From: Ruegeria sp. HKCCD8929
GTDB lineage: Bacteria > Pseudomonadota > Alphaproteobacteria > Rhodobacterales > Rhodobacteraceae
NCBI RefSeq assembly: GCF_013031405.1
Contig: NZ_WPZY01000030.1
Span: forward strand, 1-38,849
Reading direction: 5' to 3'
DNA: 38,849 bases
A model generated the notes under the pieces. The model saw nothing but the letters and a program-made list of their open reading frames with translations, was not told where the DNA came from and made no database searches. Positions 1 through 7,786 of the stretch are shown piece by piece (position 1 is the first letter of the stretch; every line of letters begins with the position of its first letter). The translations under genes and the position numbers were made by a program.

Positions 1-55
1 GCCGATACGCTTTCGGGCGGGGATGGCGCGGATGCACTGTCCGGCGAGCAGGGCG
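1..55. repeat. Terminal direct repeat, left copy (circle junction)
   Basis: Bases 1-55 are identical to 38795-38849. The 55-mer is not seen elsewhere in the window; the similar stretch at 325 diverges after about 20 bases. An exact 55-base end overlap is what a de Bruijn assembler using k=55 leaves on a circular contig. Confidence 0.9.
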
Positions 56-816
56 CCGATTTTCTGCAGGGCGGGAATGGTGATGACACGCTGTCGGGCG
101 GCGGCGAGGACGACATATTGAGCGGCCAGTTTGGCCATGACGACCTGTCCGGCGGGGAGGGTGCGGACACGCTTTGGGGAGGCATGGGCAACGACATCCA
201 GCGGGGCGAGAACGGGGACGATGTGCTGCGGGGCTGGTACGGCAACGACACGCTTTTTGGCGGAGATGGGAATGACGTTCTGGCCGGGGAAGGGGATCAG
301 GACGTGCTGTGGGGCGGCGATGGTGCCGATACGCTTTCGGGCGGGAATGGTGATGACACGCTGTCGGGCGGCGGCGAGGACGACATATTGAGCGGCCAGT
401 TTGGCCATGACGACCTGTCCGGCGGGGAGGGTTCGGACACGCTTTGGGGGGGCATGGGCAACGATATCCAGCGGGGCGAGAACGGGAACGACGTGCTCCG
501 TGGCTGGTACGGCAACGATACGCTTGTTGGCGGAGATGGGAATGACGTTCTGGCCGGGGAAGGGGATCAGGACGAGTTGTGGGGCGGCGATGGCGCCGAT
601 GTTTTTGTTTTCGCGTCAGCGCATGGAAACGACCGGATAATGGATTTCACCCCGGGGGAGGATCTGATCCACATCGAGATTCCCGGCCAGAATTTTGAGG
701 CCCTGCAAATCTCTCTGGACGGTTCCGGAACCTTGATTGACACCGGAGGCGGTAGCGTATTTCTGGAGGGCATTACCCCGGACCAGTTGGATAGCGATGA
801 TTTTCTGTTCGTCTGA
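1..816 (+). CDS. RTX-family secreted protein, C-terminal part (begins at 36239)
   Basis: Frame 1 is open from the first base (ADTLSGGDGAD) to the TGA at 814-816, so there is no start codon here; the ATG at 118 is internal. It is the continuation of the gene at 36239 across the circle junction. It holds tandem RTX nonapeptides (GGxGxDxLx) that bind calcium after secretion, arranged in 90-residue higher-order units, then a final segment beginning WGGDGADVFVFASAHGND and ending DSDDFLFV. Such an acidic/hydrophobic end is typical of type I secretion substrates. The last 342 bases align without gaps to the last 342 bases of the metalloprotease gene (34010-34351), more than 90% identical by eye, and the similarity ends at the stop codon. 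Confidence 0.85.
   Translation, partial: ADTLSGGDGADALSGEQGADFLQGGNGDDTLSGGGEDDILSGQFGHDDLSGGEGADTLWGGMGNDIQRGENGDDVLRGWYGNDTLFGGDGNDVLAGEGDQDVLWGGDGADTLSGGNGDDTLSGGGEDDILSGQFGHDDLSGGEGSDTLWGGMGNDIQRGENGNDVLRGWYGNDTLVGGDGNDVLAGEGDQDELWGGDGADVFVFASAHGNDRIMDFTPGEDLIHIEIPGQNFEALQISLDGSGTLIDTGGGSVFLEGITPDQLDSDDFLFV
121..600 (+). repeat. 270-bp higher-order RTX repeats
   Basis: The unit beginning AGCGGCCAGTTTGGCCATGA at 121 recurs at 391 (period 270 bp, 90 residues, ten nonapeptides). A related unit begins at 38591, which lies 324 bp before position 121 on the circle; the extra 54 bp equals two nonapeptides. Each unit carries the non-canonical stretches IQRGENG and EGDQDxLWGG, which mark the phase of the long repeat. 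Confidence 0.85.
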
Positions 817-1216
817 AGCATCCGTCCGGAACAAGGTCTGATTTCTTCCCATTCGCGGTCTTCCTTGACGAGGTGCAGGCTGCGCTTGCGGTTACGCCCG
901 GCCCTCGGCGGCAGGGATATCGGGAACCAGCCCATGGTGAGCCACTCTCCAATGTTCGGATGGGTTTCACAGTAAAATAAGCCACTTACTGCTCCTGCAA
1001 CCGCCTCAGTTCAACGCCACGCAAATGCCTCGGCTGCGACCTGCTCTCTCGCCCCTTTGGTGCTTGTGAAACATCTTCTTAGCGCGTACTGCTTGGGCCA
1101 AATGGGCGGTCGAGTGTCTGCATGGTTCCAAAAGACGAGTGGTGCTTTGCGGTGGAGCCGGCGAAATCGCGTGCAGATAACCGACATTGAGGAAACGATG
1201 GACAAATGGAAACCGG
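817..1216. other. Gene-free spacer
   Basis: About 400 bases without a convincing gene. Short open frames exist on both strands but lack ribosome-binding sites and family motifs. A 12-codon frame (ATG 1198 to TAA 1233) has a GAGG five bases ahead and overlaps the methyltransferase start; it may be a leader peptide or chance. The region may be debris of an older insertion, but I recognise no transposase fragment or terminal inverted repeats. Confidence 0.5.
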
Positions 1217-2095
1217 ATGGTGCGTATGAATAATCGCTTCTACAAGGATAGCGTTATCAAGGGCCTGCGAAAACTGGCTGGGCGTGCAAACCATGTCGTG
1301 ATTCCCAAAGGGCGCATTTTTCAACTGCGGGCATACGAGGAATCGGTGACCGGCTCTCTGAGCATGTTGACGGATGCCGTTTTGAATGACTGCGCACAGC
1401 ATAATGTCGGCACAGAAGAGTGGAAGTCGGGCATTCTCGACGAGTTGAGGTTTTGGTGGAATATCCTTGCAAAGCGCACCAGATCTCCAGAGAAAGCCGT
1501 GTTCCTGGAAAAGTTCCTGTTGAAGCATGATTTCGCTTATGGCGACCAGCTTGACGGTGGGCCAAGGGATATTGAGGTTCTGGACATCGGCTGCGCATTG
1601 TTCCCGGCCATTGGCAGGAATTTTGGCAATCAGACTGTGCACGTGACGGCGGCAGATCCCCTGGCGACCGGGTATAACAGGCTTATGGATTTGTTCGGAA
1701 TCGAGCGGCAGTACAACCTGGTTTTTGGCGTTGCCGAGCAAACTGCGACAATTTTCGGGGAAGATCGCTTCGATTTCATTCTCGCGCAGAACTCGATTGA
1801 TCACAGCTACGATCCGGCATCGGCATTCGATCAGATTTGCAAAGCGTTACGCAGCGGCGGAGCTGCTCAGTTTGAGCACTACAGCAATGAAGCCGAAAAC
1901 CAAAACTATCATGGTTTCCACAAGTGGAATCTGGAACCGCATTCTGAAGGTTGTATCAGGATTTGGAATCTTCAAAACGATGTTCTGTTTGACTTTTCAG
2001 AACATGGTTGCGAGGCGAAGATCCATACATACAAGAGAAAGAAGCATAGCGGGGCAGAGGTAGAGGCATTCCAGGTGCGCGTGAAAAAGGCATAG
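1217..2095 (+). CDS. Class I SAM-dependent methyltransferase
   Basis: A 292-residue protein from ATG 1217. The motif I glycine loop VLDIGCALFPAIG is near residue 120, an acidic residue after the next strand (TAADPLATGY) would bind the SAM ribose, and the motif IV-like DFILAQNSIDHSYDP precedes a typical KALRSGGAAQFEHY segment. This is the Rossmann fold of the methyltransferase-11 type. The substrate is unknown. The next gene encodes a sulfotransferase and the plasmid is dominated by glycan genes, so O-methylation of a sugar is a reasonable guess. The start is uncertain: TTG 1187, ATG 1217 and ATG 1226 are in frame and none has a strong ribosome-binding site. GC is visibly lower than in the capsule genes, which suggests a different origin. 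Confidence 0.75.
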   Translation: MVRMNNRFYKDSVIKGLRKLAGRANHVVIPKGRIFQLRAYEESVTGSLSMLTDAVLNDCAQHNVGTEEWKSGILDELRFWWNILAKRTRSPEKAVFLEKFLLKHDFAYGDQLDGGPRDIEVLDIGCALFPAIGRNFGNQTVHVTAADPLATGYNRLMDLFGIERQYNLVFGVAEQTATIFGEDRFDFILAQNSIDHSYDPASAFDQICKALRSGGAAQFEHYSNEAENQNYHGFHKWNLEPHSEGCIRIWNLQNDVLFDFSEHGCEAKIHTYKRKKHSGAEVEAFQVRVKKA

Positions 2096-2495
2096 ATTTC
2101 CTGCGCATGTTTCCCGTTGTGCGATGTGCGCACGAGGACCGGGGCAAAGCCGATCTCGGCGAGGTGCGGTGCCGCTGATCTGGAGGGCCGTTCGCTTGAA
2201 ATGGCCAAGGCCGGGCAGGGGGATGTTGTCGTCCAACTGCCCACTCATCGCCACGGTTCCCTCCTTGTGGCACGAGCAGAATTCACCGGGGTGACAGATG
2301 CTTGTACCGAACACCCGGATGACGCGCCGGGGTATCGAAAGGCGCCTGTTTTCGCAGCTTCGGGCCTGTTAGACCCAAACCGGAAGCTATCTTGACTTCG
2401 CATCACATTGCCGTCAGTTAACCCACTGGTGTTCTGCCTTGGAACATGGACCCCGACCAACAGTATCAACATATTCTCCGGGTGGGTTTGCATTC
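2096..2495. other. Gene-free spacer with possible degraded antisense frame
   Basis: About 400 bases between the methyltransferase and sulfotransferase. On the minus strand a strong AAGGAGGG lies just ahead of an ATG near 2244, but the frame runs into antisense of the methyltransferase and matches no family I know. A neighbouring frame reads IGFAPVLVRTSHNGKHAQEI, which looks protein-like, so a frameshifted gene fragment is possible. No terminator with a T-run was found. Confidence 0.35.
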
Positions 2496-3287
2496 ATGCT
2501 CAAATGGACAAGCAAGATGACCGAGACGCCATTGCAGTTCCCGGATCGAATGGATGCAGAGCGGAACTTTCGGGCCAGATTCCACCCCAAAATGGTGGCT
2601 CCGGATACCTTCCGCGACCCCAATGACATTTTGCTTTTTGTTCATATCCCCAAGACTGCCGGTATGTCGTTCGGCAAGAGTCTTCGGAAGGCCTTTGACC
2701 AGTTTCGTGGAGTGCACTGGGAAAATCCCCGTGGATCATTGGGGCAGGAAACGAGACAGGCTCTCTATCAGCGGACCCTGTCGCCACAACGGCAGGTCAT
2801 TGCCGGGCATTTCAACTGGGGTGACATGCTGGTCTGGCGCAACAACGCATTGCCAATTCGGGCCATCAGCGTGTTACGGGATCCGCTTGAGCGTTTCGTG
2901 TCGAACTACAATTATAACTGTTCCGAGAAACACCCCAGAAACGCCGAGTTCAAGGAGCGTTATCCAACGCTGCAAGAATATGCGGAAGTATTGCCGCTGG
3001 ATGTGCAGTTAACCCAGCTCGTCGGGCCCGTACCGTCCTTTGAAGATGCCTTGGAAAAGCTGACGGCCCATTACAGTTTTCTTGGGGTGACCGAGAACAT
3101 GCCGGCCTCACTCGCCCATCTGTCGCGATCGCACGGTCTTCGCAAGATGACGGAGCACAGTCAGAATGTGGGGGTGAAGACCTCGGCCGAAGTTCCATCC
3201 CACATCCGTGAACTGGTTCTGAACAGAAGCGCCAATGACGCACGGCTGCACCAATTGCTTTTGTCCTACTATCAGGATGTGGAATAG
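2496..3287 (+). CDS. Sulfotransferase family 2 protein (carbohydrate sulfotransferase)
   Basis: A 263-residue protein predicted to move sulfate from PAPS to a sugar hydroxyl. The 5'-phosphosulfate loop LLFVHIPKTAGMSFGKSL is near residue 50, with the family's HIPKTAG signature, and the 3'-phosphate motif LRDPLERFVSNYNY is near residue 127. The order and spacing fit the Sulfotransfer_2 family (heparan and chondroitin type), and the length is normal. No transmembrane segment or signal peptide is seen, so it would act in the cytoplasm. ATG 2496 was chosen; TTG 2439 and ATG 2517 are in-frame alternatives and none has a strong ribosome-binding site. On a capsule plasmid the likely acceptor is the exported polysaccharide or its precursor, which is inference. 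Confidence 0.8.
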   Translation: MLKWTSKMTETPLQFPDRMDAERNFRARFHPKMVAPDTFRDPNDILLFVHIPKTAGMSFGKSLRKAFDQFRGVHWENPRGSLGQETRQALYQRTLSPQRQVIAGHFNWGDMLVWRNNALPIRAISVLRDPLERFVSNYNYNCSEKHPRNAEFKERYPTLQEYAEVLPLDVQLTQLVGPVPSFEDALEKLTAHYSFLGVTENMPASLAHLSRSHGLRKMTEHSQNVGVKTSAEVPSHIRELVLNRSANDARLHQLLLSYYQDVE

Positions 3288-3444
3288 ATACGTAACGGTT
3301 CTGTCCCGGGCCGCCATGGTTGGAGGTGATCCGCAGACATGGGCGGTCTAGAAGCGTTAAACCACCGAAATCCACATCCCCATCGCCCTTATGATCCGCT
3401 TCAACGCCGCGTGCATCTGAACCACGCGGATGTGGCCCTGTGTC

Positions 3445-4350
3445 TCATACCTTCACGATCCCGGGCCGAAACAAATAGCCGCGCAGAAGCGAACGGTAGA
3501 TCTGCCGGCGCAGACGCCAGGGAACCTTGCCGCCTTTCATCTGCTGGCGGATGTGATGCGCAAAGGCCAGATAGCCGTATTTTCCCCGATCCCGCAACTG
3601 GCGCGACGCCTCGTTGCGGGCACCAAATTTGAACTTCCACAGGTTCTCTTCGGTGACCAGCGCGAAATTGACCCCCTTGTTCTCGGGGGTGTCGTGGATC
3701 ACGATCGAATCCGGACAATAGAGACCGGGATAAGAGCGCGCCAACCGCATCGTGTATTCCACGTCATCATGCCAGATGAAATAGTCCTGAATCGGCAGGC
3801 CATGTGCCTTGACCGCCCACCGCGCCACCAGAACCGACACAAATGAACAGGACCGGACCAGAAACTGTGCGTTGTCCTTGCGATACCAACGCGGCCAGTC
3901 CCAGACCGGGTTGGGGACATTCATCTCGCATAGCGAGCCATCCACCCAGTTTACCCGCGAACAGGCAAAAGGCGCCCGCCACTTGGTCTCGGCATCGAAG
4001 CTCTCGAGGTTCTTCAGCAAAAGCTCAAGGGCATCCGGCTGCGGATAGGCATCGTCATCCGAAATCCAGAAATAGTCATGTCCCGCCTCATAGGCGGTAC
4101 GAATGCCCTTGTGAAACCCGCCGGCCCCACCGGCATTCCTGGGCAGGCGCACATGAACGACGCTCGGGTCGGTGTACGAGGCAACCACCTCGGGCGTGCC
4201 ATCCGTCGAGGCATTGTCGACCACATAGATCTTGTCGAATTTCCGGGTCTGCGCGAGTACGGCATCAAGCACCTTCCTGAGCTTGTCCGAACGGTTGTAT
4301 GTCACGATGACCGCAGCGAGCGACCTCGCGTCTTCGGCGCCTTGTGTCAT
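3445..4350 (-). CDS. Family 2 glycosyltransferase (GalF-transferase-like)
   Basis: A 301-residue GT-A fold enzyme. The N-terminal AAVIVTYNRSDKLRKVLDAV and VVDNASTDGT are the nucleotide-sugar site. WISDDDAYP supplies the DDD/DXD metal motif, and DYFIWHDDVEYTMR lies in the acceptor/base region. The NAGGAGGFHKGI loop is typical of the GlfT/rhamnosyl-type GT2 subgroup. The start ATG overlaps the stop of the upstream GT4 gene by four bases (ATGA, 4347-4350), so the two are translationally coupled. Donor and acceptor cannot be read from sequence; GDP- or dTDP-deoxysugars or UDP-hexoses made on this plasmid are candidates. It ends the long minus-strand glycan block. Confidence 0.85.
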   Translation of the reverse strand: MTQGAEDARSLAAVIVTYNRSDKLRKVLDAVLAQTRKFDKIYVVDNASTDGTPEVVASYTDPSVVHVRLPRNAGGAGGFHKGIRTAYEAGHDYFWISDDDAYPQPDALELLLKNLESFDAETKWRAPFACSRVNWVDGSLCEMNVPNPVWDWPRWYRKDNAQFLVRSCSFVSVLVARWAVKAHGLPIQDYFIWHDDVEYTMRLARSYPGLYCPDSIVIHDTPENKGVNFALVTEENLWKFKFGARNEASRQLRDRGKYGYLAFAHHIRQQMKGGKVPWRLRRQIYRSLLRGYLFRPGIVKV

Positions 4351-5939
4351 TCTTCAGCTTCTCCGACTGCCTGGCGGTAGATCGGCATGAGAACCTCGCG
4401 CGCGGTGGGTTCTGCCGAAATTGCCTCATATCGTGTTTTGAGCGATGCCACGGCGTCCTGATAGAACCCCGCATCGGTTGTGAGCTTTTCCACGATCCCG
4501 ACAACCTGGCGGATGGCCGTGCCCGGGGCACGGTCCAAAAGCAGTTCGGGCGGTATCAGTTCGGACTGCGCCCCCACATTGCTGGAGATCGGCACAGCAC
4601 CATTCTCGATCGCTTCATAGCAAACCAGCGCCAGCCCTTCATTGGCCGAGGGCAGCAGCATGATGTCGGACGCCCTGAGGATCGCCGGAACATCGGAACT
4701 CGCGGGATGCAGTACCGTCATCTCCGACAGCCCATAGCGGGACAGCAGTTTCGAGAAATGCGGCAGATAAGGCCCTTCGCCCACGATCTGGAAACTCAGA
4801 GAAATACCCGCACCACCAGCCCAGCGTTTGAGGGCCTTCATCATCATGGCCAGCAGAACCGGGCGTTTCTGATGCACCATGCGCCCGATAAAGGCGACCG
4901 TAAGGGGCTTGCCGGACAGCGATGCCGGAAAATCCGGGGCCGATGCAGGCGCATCCCTGCCATCCAGGAGGCGTCCCAGAACCACCCTGTCACGGGCATG
5001 GAATTTCTGCTGAAACAGCGTCACGAGATCACCACTGATCACGTGGTGAAGATCGATGAAATCGGACCAGATTCCATCCAGCCGAACGAAACCGCCATTC
5101 TCGTATTCCAGAATATGGGTGGAACTGATGATTTTGACATCAGGCACTACCGCCTTGATCGTCGGCAGGCTTTGGTAAAGCGGCACGCAATGATGGTTGT
5201 GGATCAGCCGTATGTTTTCACGCAGCACAAAGTTGCGCAGAAAGACCGCGATCTTTTCCTCGGGCAGATAGCGATCGATGCGCACAAACCGGACCTCTTC
5301 CGGCAACCTGCCGTGCAGACGCTGTAGCCCGTCGAGCTGGCTGATCACAAAAACCCGCAGTCCAGCCCTCAACGCCCACTGAACCGTGTCGAAGGCCAGT
5401 TTCTCGGCCCCGCCATGTTCCAGCCAGTGAAAGCCGATCAGGATTGCCGGTTTCTTATCACAACCAAGCGGGCCATACGCTTTCGGATCGGGTAGGAATG
5501 CGTCCTTGGCCCGCGGCATGTTCTCCCAGGATTCATCATGGAAATGCTTGGCTTCCCACCATTTTTCCAGGCGGTATTTGAGGTTCTCGAGAAGATAGGG
5601 CGACAAGCGGTACAGGGCACGGGTTTTCCAGCTCCGCATGATGCCGCCCTCATCATGCGTTTCCAGCTCTTCTGCCATCGCCTGCCGCGCGACCCAGGCA
5701 TGCACGCTGACAACGGGTGCCTCTGGTGTCGCTTTTCCGGCAATCCTAAGTCCCAGGTAATCTGCATCCAGATCCTGTGCCTTGAGGGTCATGTCTTCCA
5801 TAACCACCTTTGCCCGTTCGGGAACCGGCCCGTCATGTTTGTGCAGGTGCAACCGGATCTGATGCTGCGGGAATGCCGTCTCATAGATATACGAGATATC
5901 TTTAATCTCGCCCTCGAGATATTCCGGTCGGAACTGCAT
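4347..5939 (-). CDS. GT4-family glycosyltransferase with N-terminal extension
   Basis: A 530-residue protein. The C-terminal 350 residues form a GT-B fold of family 4: GFHWLEHGGAEKLAFDTV near the first Rossmann unit, TVAFIGRMVHQKRP at the start of the second, and the EX7E motif SANEGLALVCYEAIENG that binds the nucleotide sugar. The first 170 residues are not a usual GT4 part and I do not recognise them. ATG 5939 was preferred over the in-frame upstream start at 6008 because GGGAAGGGT lies about 8 bases ahead of it. It overlaps the following GT2 gene by ATGA. Substrate unknown; a retaining transferase acting on the plasmid-encoded surface glycan is inferred. Confidence 0.85.
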   Translation of the reverse strand: MQFRPEYLEGEIKDISYIYETAFPQHQIRLHLHKHDGPVPERAKVVMEDMTLKAQDLDADYLGLRIAGKATPEAPVVSVHAWVARQAMAEELETHDEGGIMRSWKTRALYRLSPYLLENLKYRLEKWWEAKHFHDESWENMPRAKDAFLPDPKAYGPLGCDKKPAILIGFHWLEHGGAEKLAFDTVQWALRAGLRVFVISQLDGLQRLHGRLPEEVRFVRIDRYLPEEKIAVFLRNFVLRENIRLIHNHHCVPLYQSLPTIKAVVPDVKIISSTHILEYENGGFVRLDGIWSDFIDLHHVISGDLVTLFQQKFHARDRVVLGRLLDGRDAPASAPDFPASLSGKPLTVAFIGRMVHQKRPVLLAMMMKALKRWAGGAGISLSFQIVGEGPYLPHFSKLLSRYGLSEMTVLHPASSDVPAILRASDIMLLPSANEGLALVCYEAIENGAVPISSNVGAQSELIPPELLLDRAPGTAIRQVVGIVEKLTTDAGFYQDAVASLKTRYEAISAEPTAREVLMPIYRQAVGEAEE

Positions 5940-6333
5940 TCGAACTACCCTTCCCGGGGTTGTGGTACTGAGGCCGTCTTTGGCTTTTTTTCGGTTCCAC
6001 CGCAACAAGATAACTTATCATAGTCCCAGAGCGGTGGAGGAGAGCCGATTGGGGTCGTTTGCAATTCGGGGTGGAGCGGTTTTCCGTTAAATAGGCCCCT
6101 TGGGGCAGTTGGCTGGGCAGATCGATGCCGGTCCGCGTGACCGTGCTGACAGTCCCGCAGCTTGATCGCCGCCTGATGCCGGGGCGGATGTCCATGCGCT
6201 CGGGGCCGAATGGCGCGCCGCGGCTGCGCTACCATTCCGCGGCAACTGAGGCATTGCTACTTGGTCGCAACAGATGCGCGCCTTGTAATCTGTGTTATGT
6301 AAAAATTTTCCCAAAAATCGTCCATATTAGAGC
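5940..6333. other. Spacer between manC and the GT4-GT2 pair
   Basis: About 390 bases without a supported gene. The part at 6290-6340 is AT-rich with A and T runs (AAAAATTTTCCCAAAAAT) directly behind the manC stop and may hold a weak terminator or a promoter for the GT4-GT2 pair. A short plus-strand frame near 6125-6361 has no recognisable product. Confidence 0.4.
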
Positions 6334-7770
6334 CTATTTTCGGGCGTATACATCCTCGTAGCGGATGATGTCGTCTTCACCCAGATAGGATCCGGTCTGC
6401 ACCTCGATCAGCACCATCGGCACCTTGCCGGGGTTTTCCATCCGATGCACCGCGCCCAGCGGGATGTAGACCGACTGGTTCTCGGTCACCAGCCGCACCT
6501 CGTCATCCACCGTCACCTTCGCCGTGCCCTCGACCACGATCCAGTGTTCGGACCGGTGGTGATGGCTTTGCAGGCTGAGGGCGGCGCCGGGATGGACATG
6601 GATGCGTTTGACCTGGAACCGCTCGCCGACCACCAGGCTTTCGAACCAGCCCCAGGGGCGGTGATCCACCGGCAGCGCCTCGGCCTGTTTGGCGCCCTTG
6701 GCCTTCAGCGCGGTGACCGCCTGTTTAACGTCCTGCGCCTTGTCCATACTGGCCACCAGCACCGCGTCCGGCATCGCCACGGCGATCATGTTCTCAAGCC
6801 CCATCGCCACCAGCTCCTGGGCACCGGATTCCGAGCGCAACAGCACATTGCGGCACTCAAGCGCCGTCACCTCGCCCGAGGCGGCGACACCGTCCGCGTC
6901 CGGGTGGCTCAGCTCCTGCACCGCCGACCAGCTGCCCAGATCGGACCAGCCCGCCGAATAAGGCACGACGCTGAGATTGGCGGCCTTTTCCATCACCGCA
7001 TAATCGATCGAGATATCTTCGGCCCCGCCCCAGGCAGCGGGATCGAGCCGCAGAAAGCCCAGATCGGTCTCAGCCTGTTCGACAGCCGCCCGCACCGGCG
7101 CCATCAGCGCCGGTGCGTGGGCCTCGAACGCGGCGAGGACATCGCGCACGGCAAAGAGGAAAATCCCCGAATTCCACAGGTAGCTGCCATCGGCCGACAT
7201 CGCCTCAGCCGTCTCTAAATGGGGTTTTTCGACGAAACGGCTGAGCTTTTGCGCCGTGCCCGAGCCATCGGGGCGGGCGCTGAGCTGCAGATAGCCATAG
7301 CCGGTTTCGGCCCGGTCGGGAGTGATGCCAAAGGTGATCAGGTCGCCCTGCTCACGGGTGGCGCGGACTCCTTCGGCCACGGCGGCGTGAAAGGCGGCGG
7401 CATCCGGCACCACGTGGTCCGAGGGTGCGACCAGCATCACCGCATCCGGATCGGTGGCGGCCAGATGCAGCGCCGCGGCCAGAACCGCGGGGGCGGTGTT
7501 GCGGCCCTCGGGCTCGATCAGCACCGGGCCGGGATCGATCCCGGCGGCGGCCAGCTGTTCGGTCACGATGAAGCGGAAGGCGGCGTTGGTCAGCACCATC
7601 GGCGGCGCATAGGGCGCGTCATCGGGCCCGCGCATCCGTTCGGCGCAGGCCTGAAACAGCGTCTCGTCGCCCACCAGCGGCACGAATTGCTTGGGATAGC
7701 TCTTGCGCGACAGCGGCCACAGCCTTGTGCCCGAGCCACCACAGAGAATGACGGGATGAACGGTCGTCAT
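6334..7770 (-). CDS. manC: Mannose-1-phosphate guanylyltransferase / mannose-6-phosphate isomerase
   Basis: A 478-residue bifunctional type II enzyme. The N-terminal nucleotidyltransferase domain has VILCGGSGTRLWPLSRKSYPKQF, the GTP and metal loop, and FVEKPHLE near residue 190, the sugar-phosphate site. The C-terminal cupin (SLQSHHHRSEHWIVVEGTA, RVENP-like RMENPG) is the phosphomannose isomerase domain. It converts fructose-6-phosphate to mannose-6-phosphate and mannose-1-phosphate plus GTP to GDP-mannose. A phosphomannomutase is not on the plasmid and must come from the chromosome. GDP-mannose feeds gmd and fcl at 29575-31688. It lies 16 bases behind the Wzi-like gene on the same strand, so the two are probably co-transcribed. 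Confidence 0.93.
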   Translation of the reverse strand: MTTVHPVILCGGSGTRLWPLSRKSYPKQFVPLVGDETLFQACAERMRGPDDAPYAPPMVLTNAAFRFIVTEQLAAAGIDPGPVLIEPEGRNTAPAVLAAALHLAATDPDAVMLVAPSDHVVPDAAAFHAAVAEGVRATREQGDLITFGITPDRAETGYGYLQLSARPDGSGTAQKLSRFVEKPHLETAEAMSADGSYLWNSGIFLFAVRDVLAAFEAHAPALMAPVRAAVEQAETDLGFLRLDPAAWGGAEDISIDYAVMEKAANLSVVPYSAGWSDLGSWSAVQELSHPDADGVAASGEVTALECRNVLLRSESGAQELVAMGLENMIAVAMPDAVLVASMDKAQDVKQAVTALKAKGAKQAEALPVDHRPWGWFESLVVGERFQVKRIHVHPGAALSLQSHHHRSEHWIVVEGTAKVTVDDEVRLVTENQSVYIPLGAVHRMENPGKVPMVLIEVQTGSYLGEDDIIRYEDVYARK

Positions 7771-7786
7771 GATGTCAGTGCCCTTT

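Noticed and set aside
1..55. The 55-base direct terminal repeat as an integration (att) site or long terminal repeat of a mobile element
   Set aside because: No integrase or transposase is present, the repeat is coding and in frame, and exact end overlap of this size is explained by circular assembly.
121..600. Regular repeats that could suggest a CRISPR array
   Set aside because: The repeats are in frame, encode GGxGxDxLx nonapeptides and have no unique spacers; they are RTX coding repeats.
1972..2244. Minus-strand frame with AAGGAGGG near its start
   Set aside because: It runs antisense into the methyltransferase and matches no family; kept only as a possible degraded fragment in the spacer note.
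4344..5327. Long plus-strand open frame
   Set aside because: Antisense to the GT4 gene with its EX7E motif; no family features.
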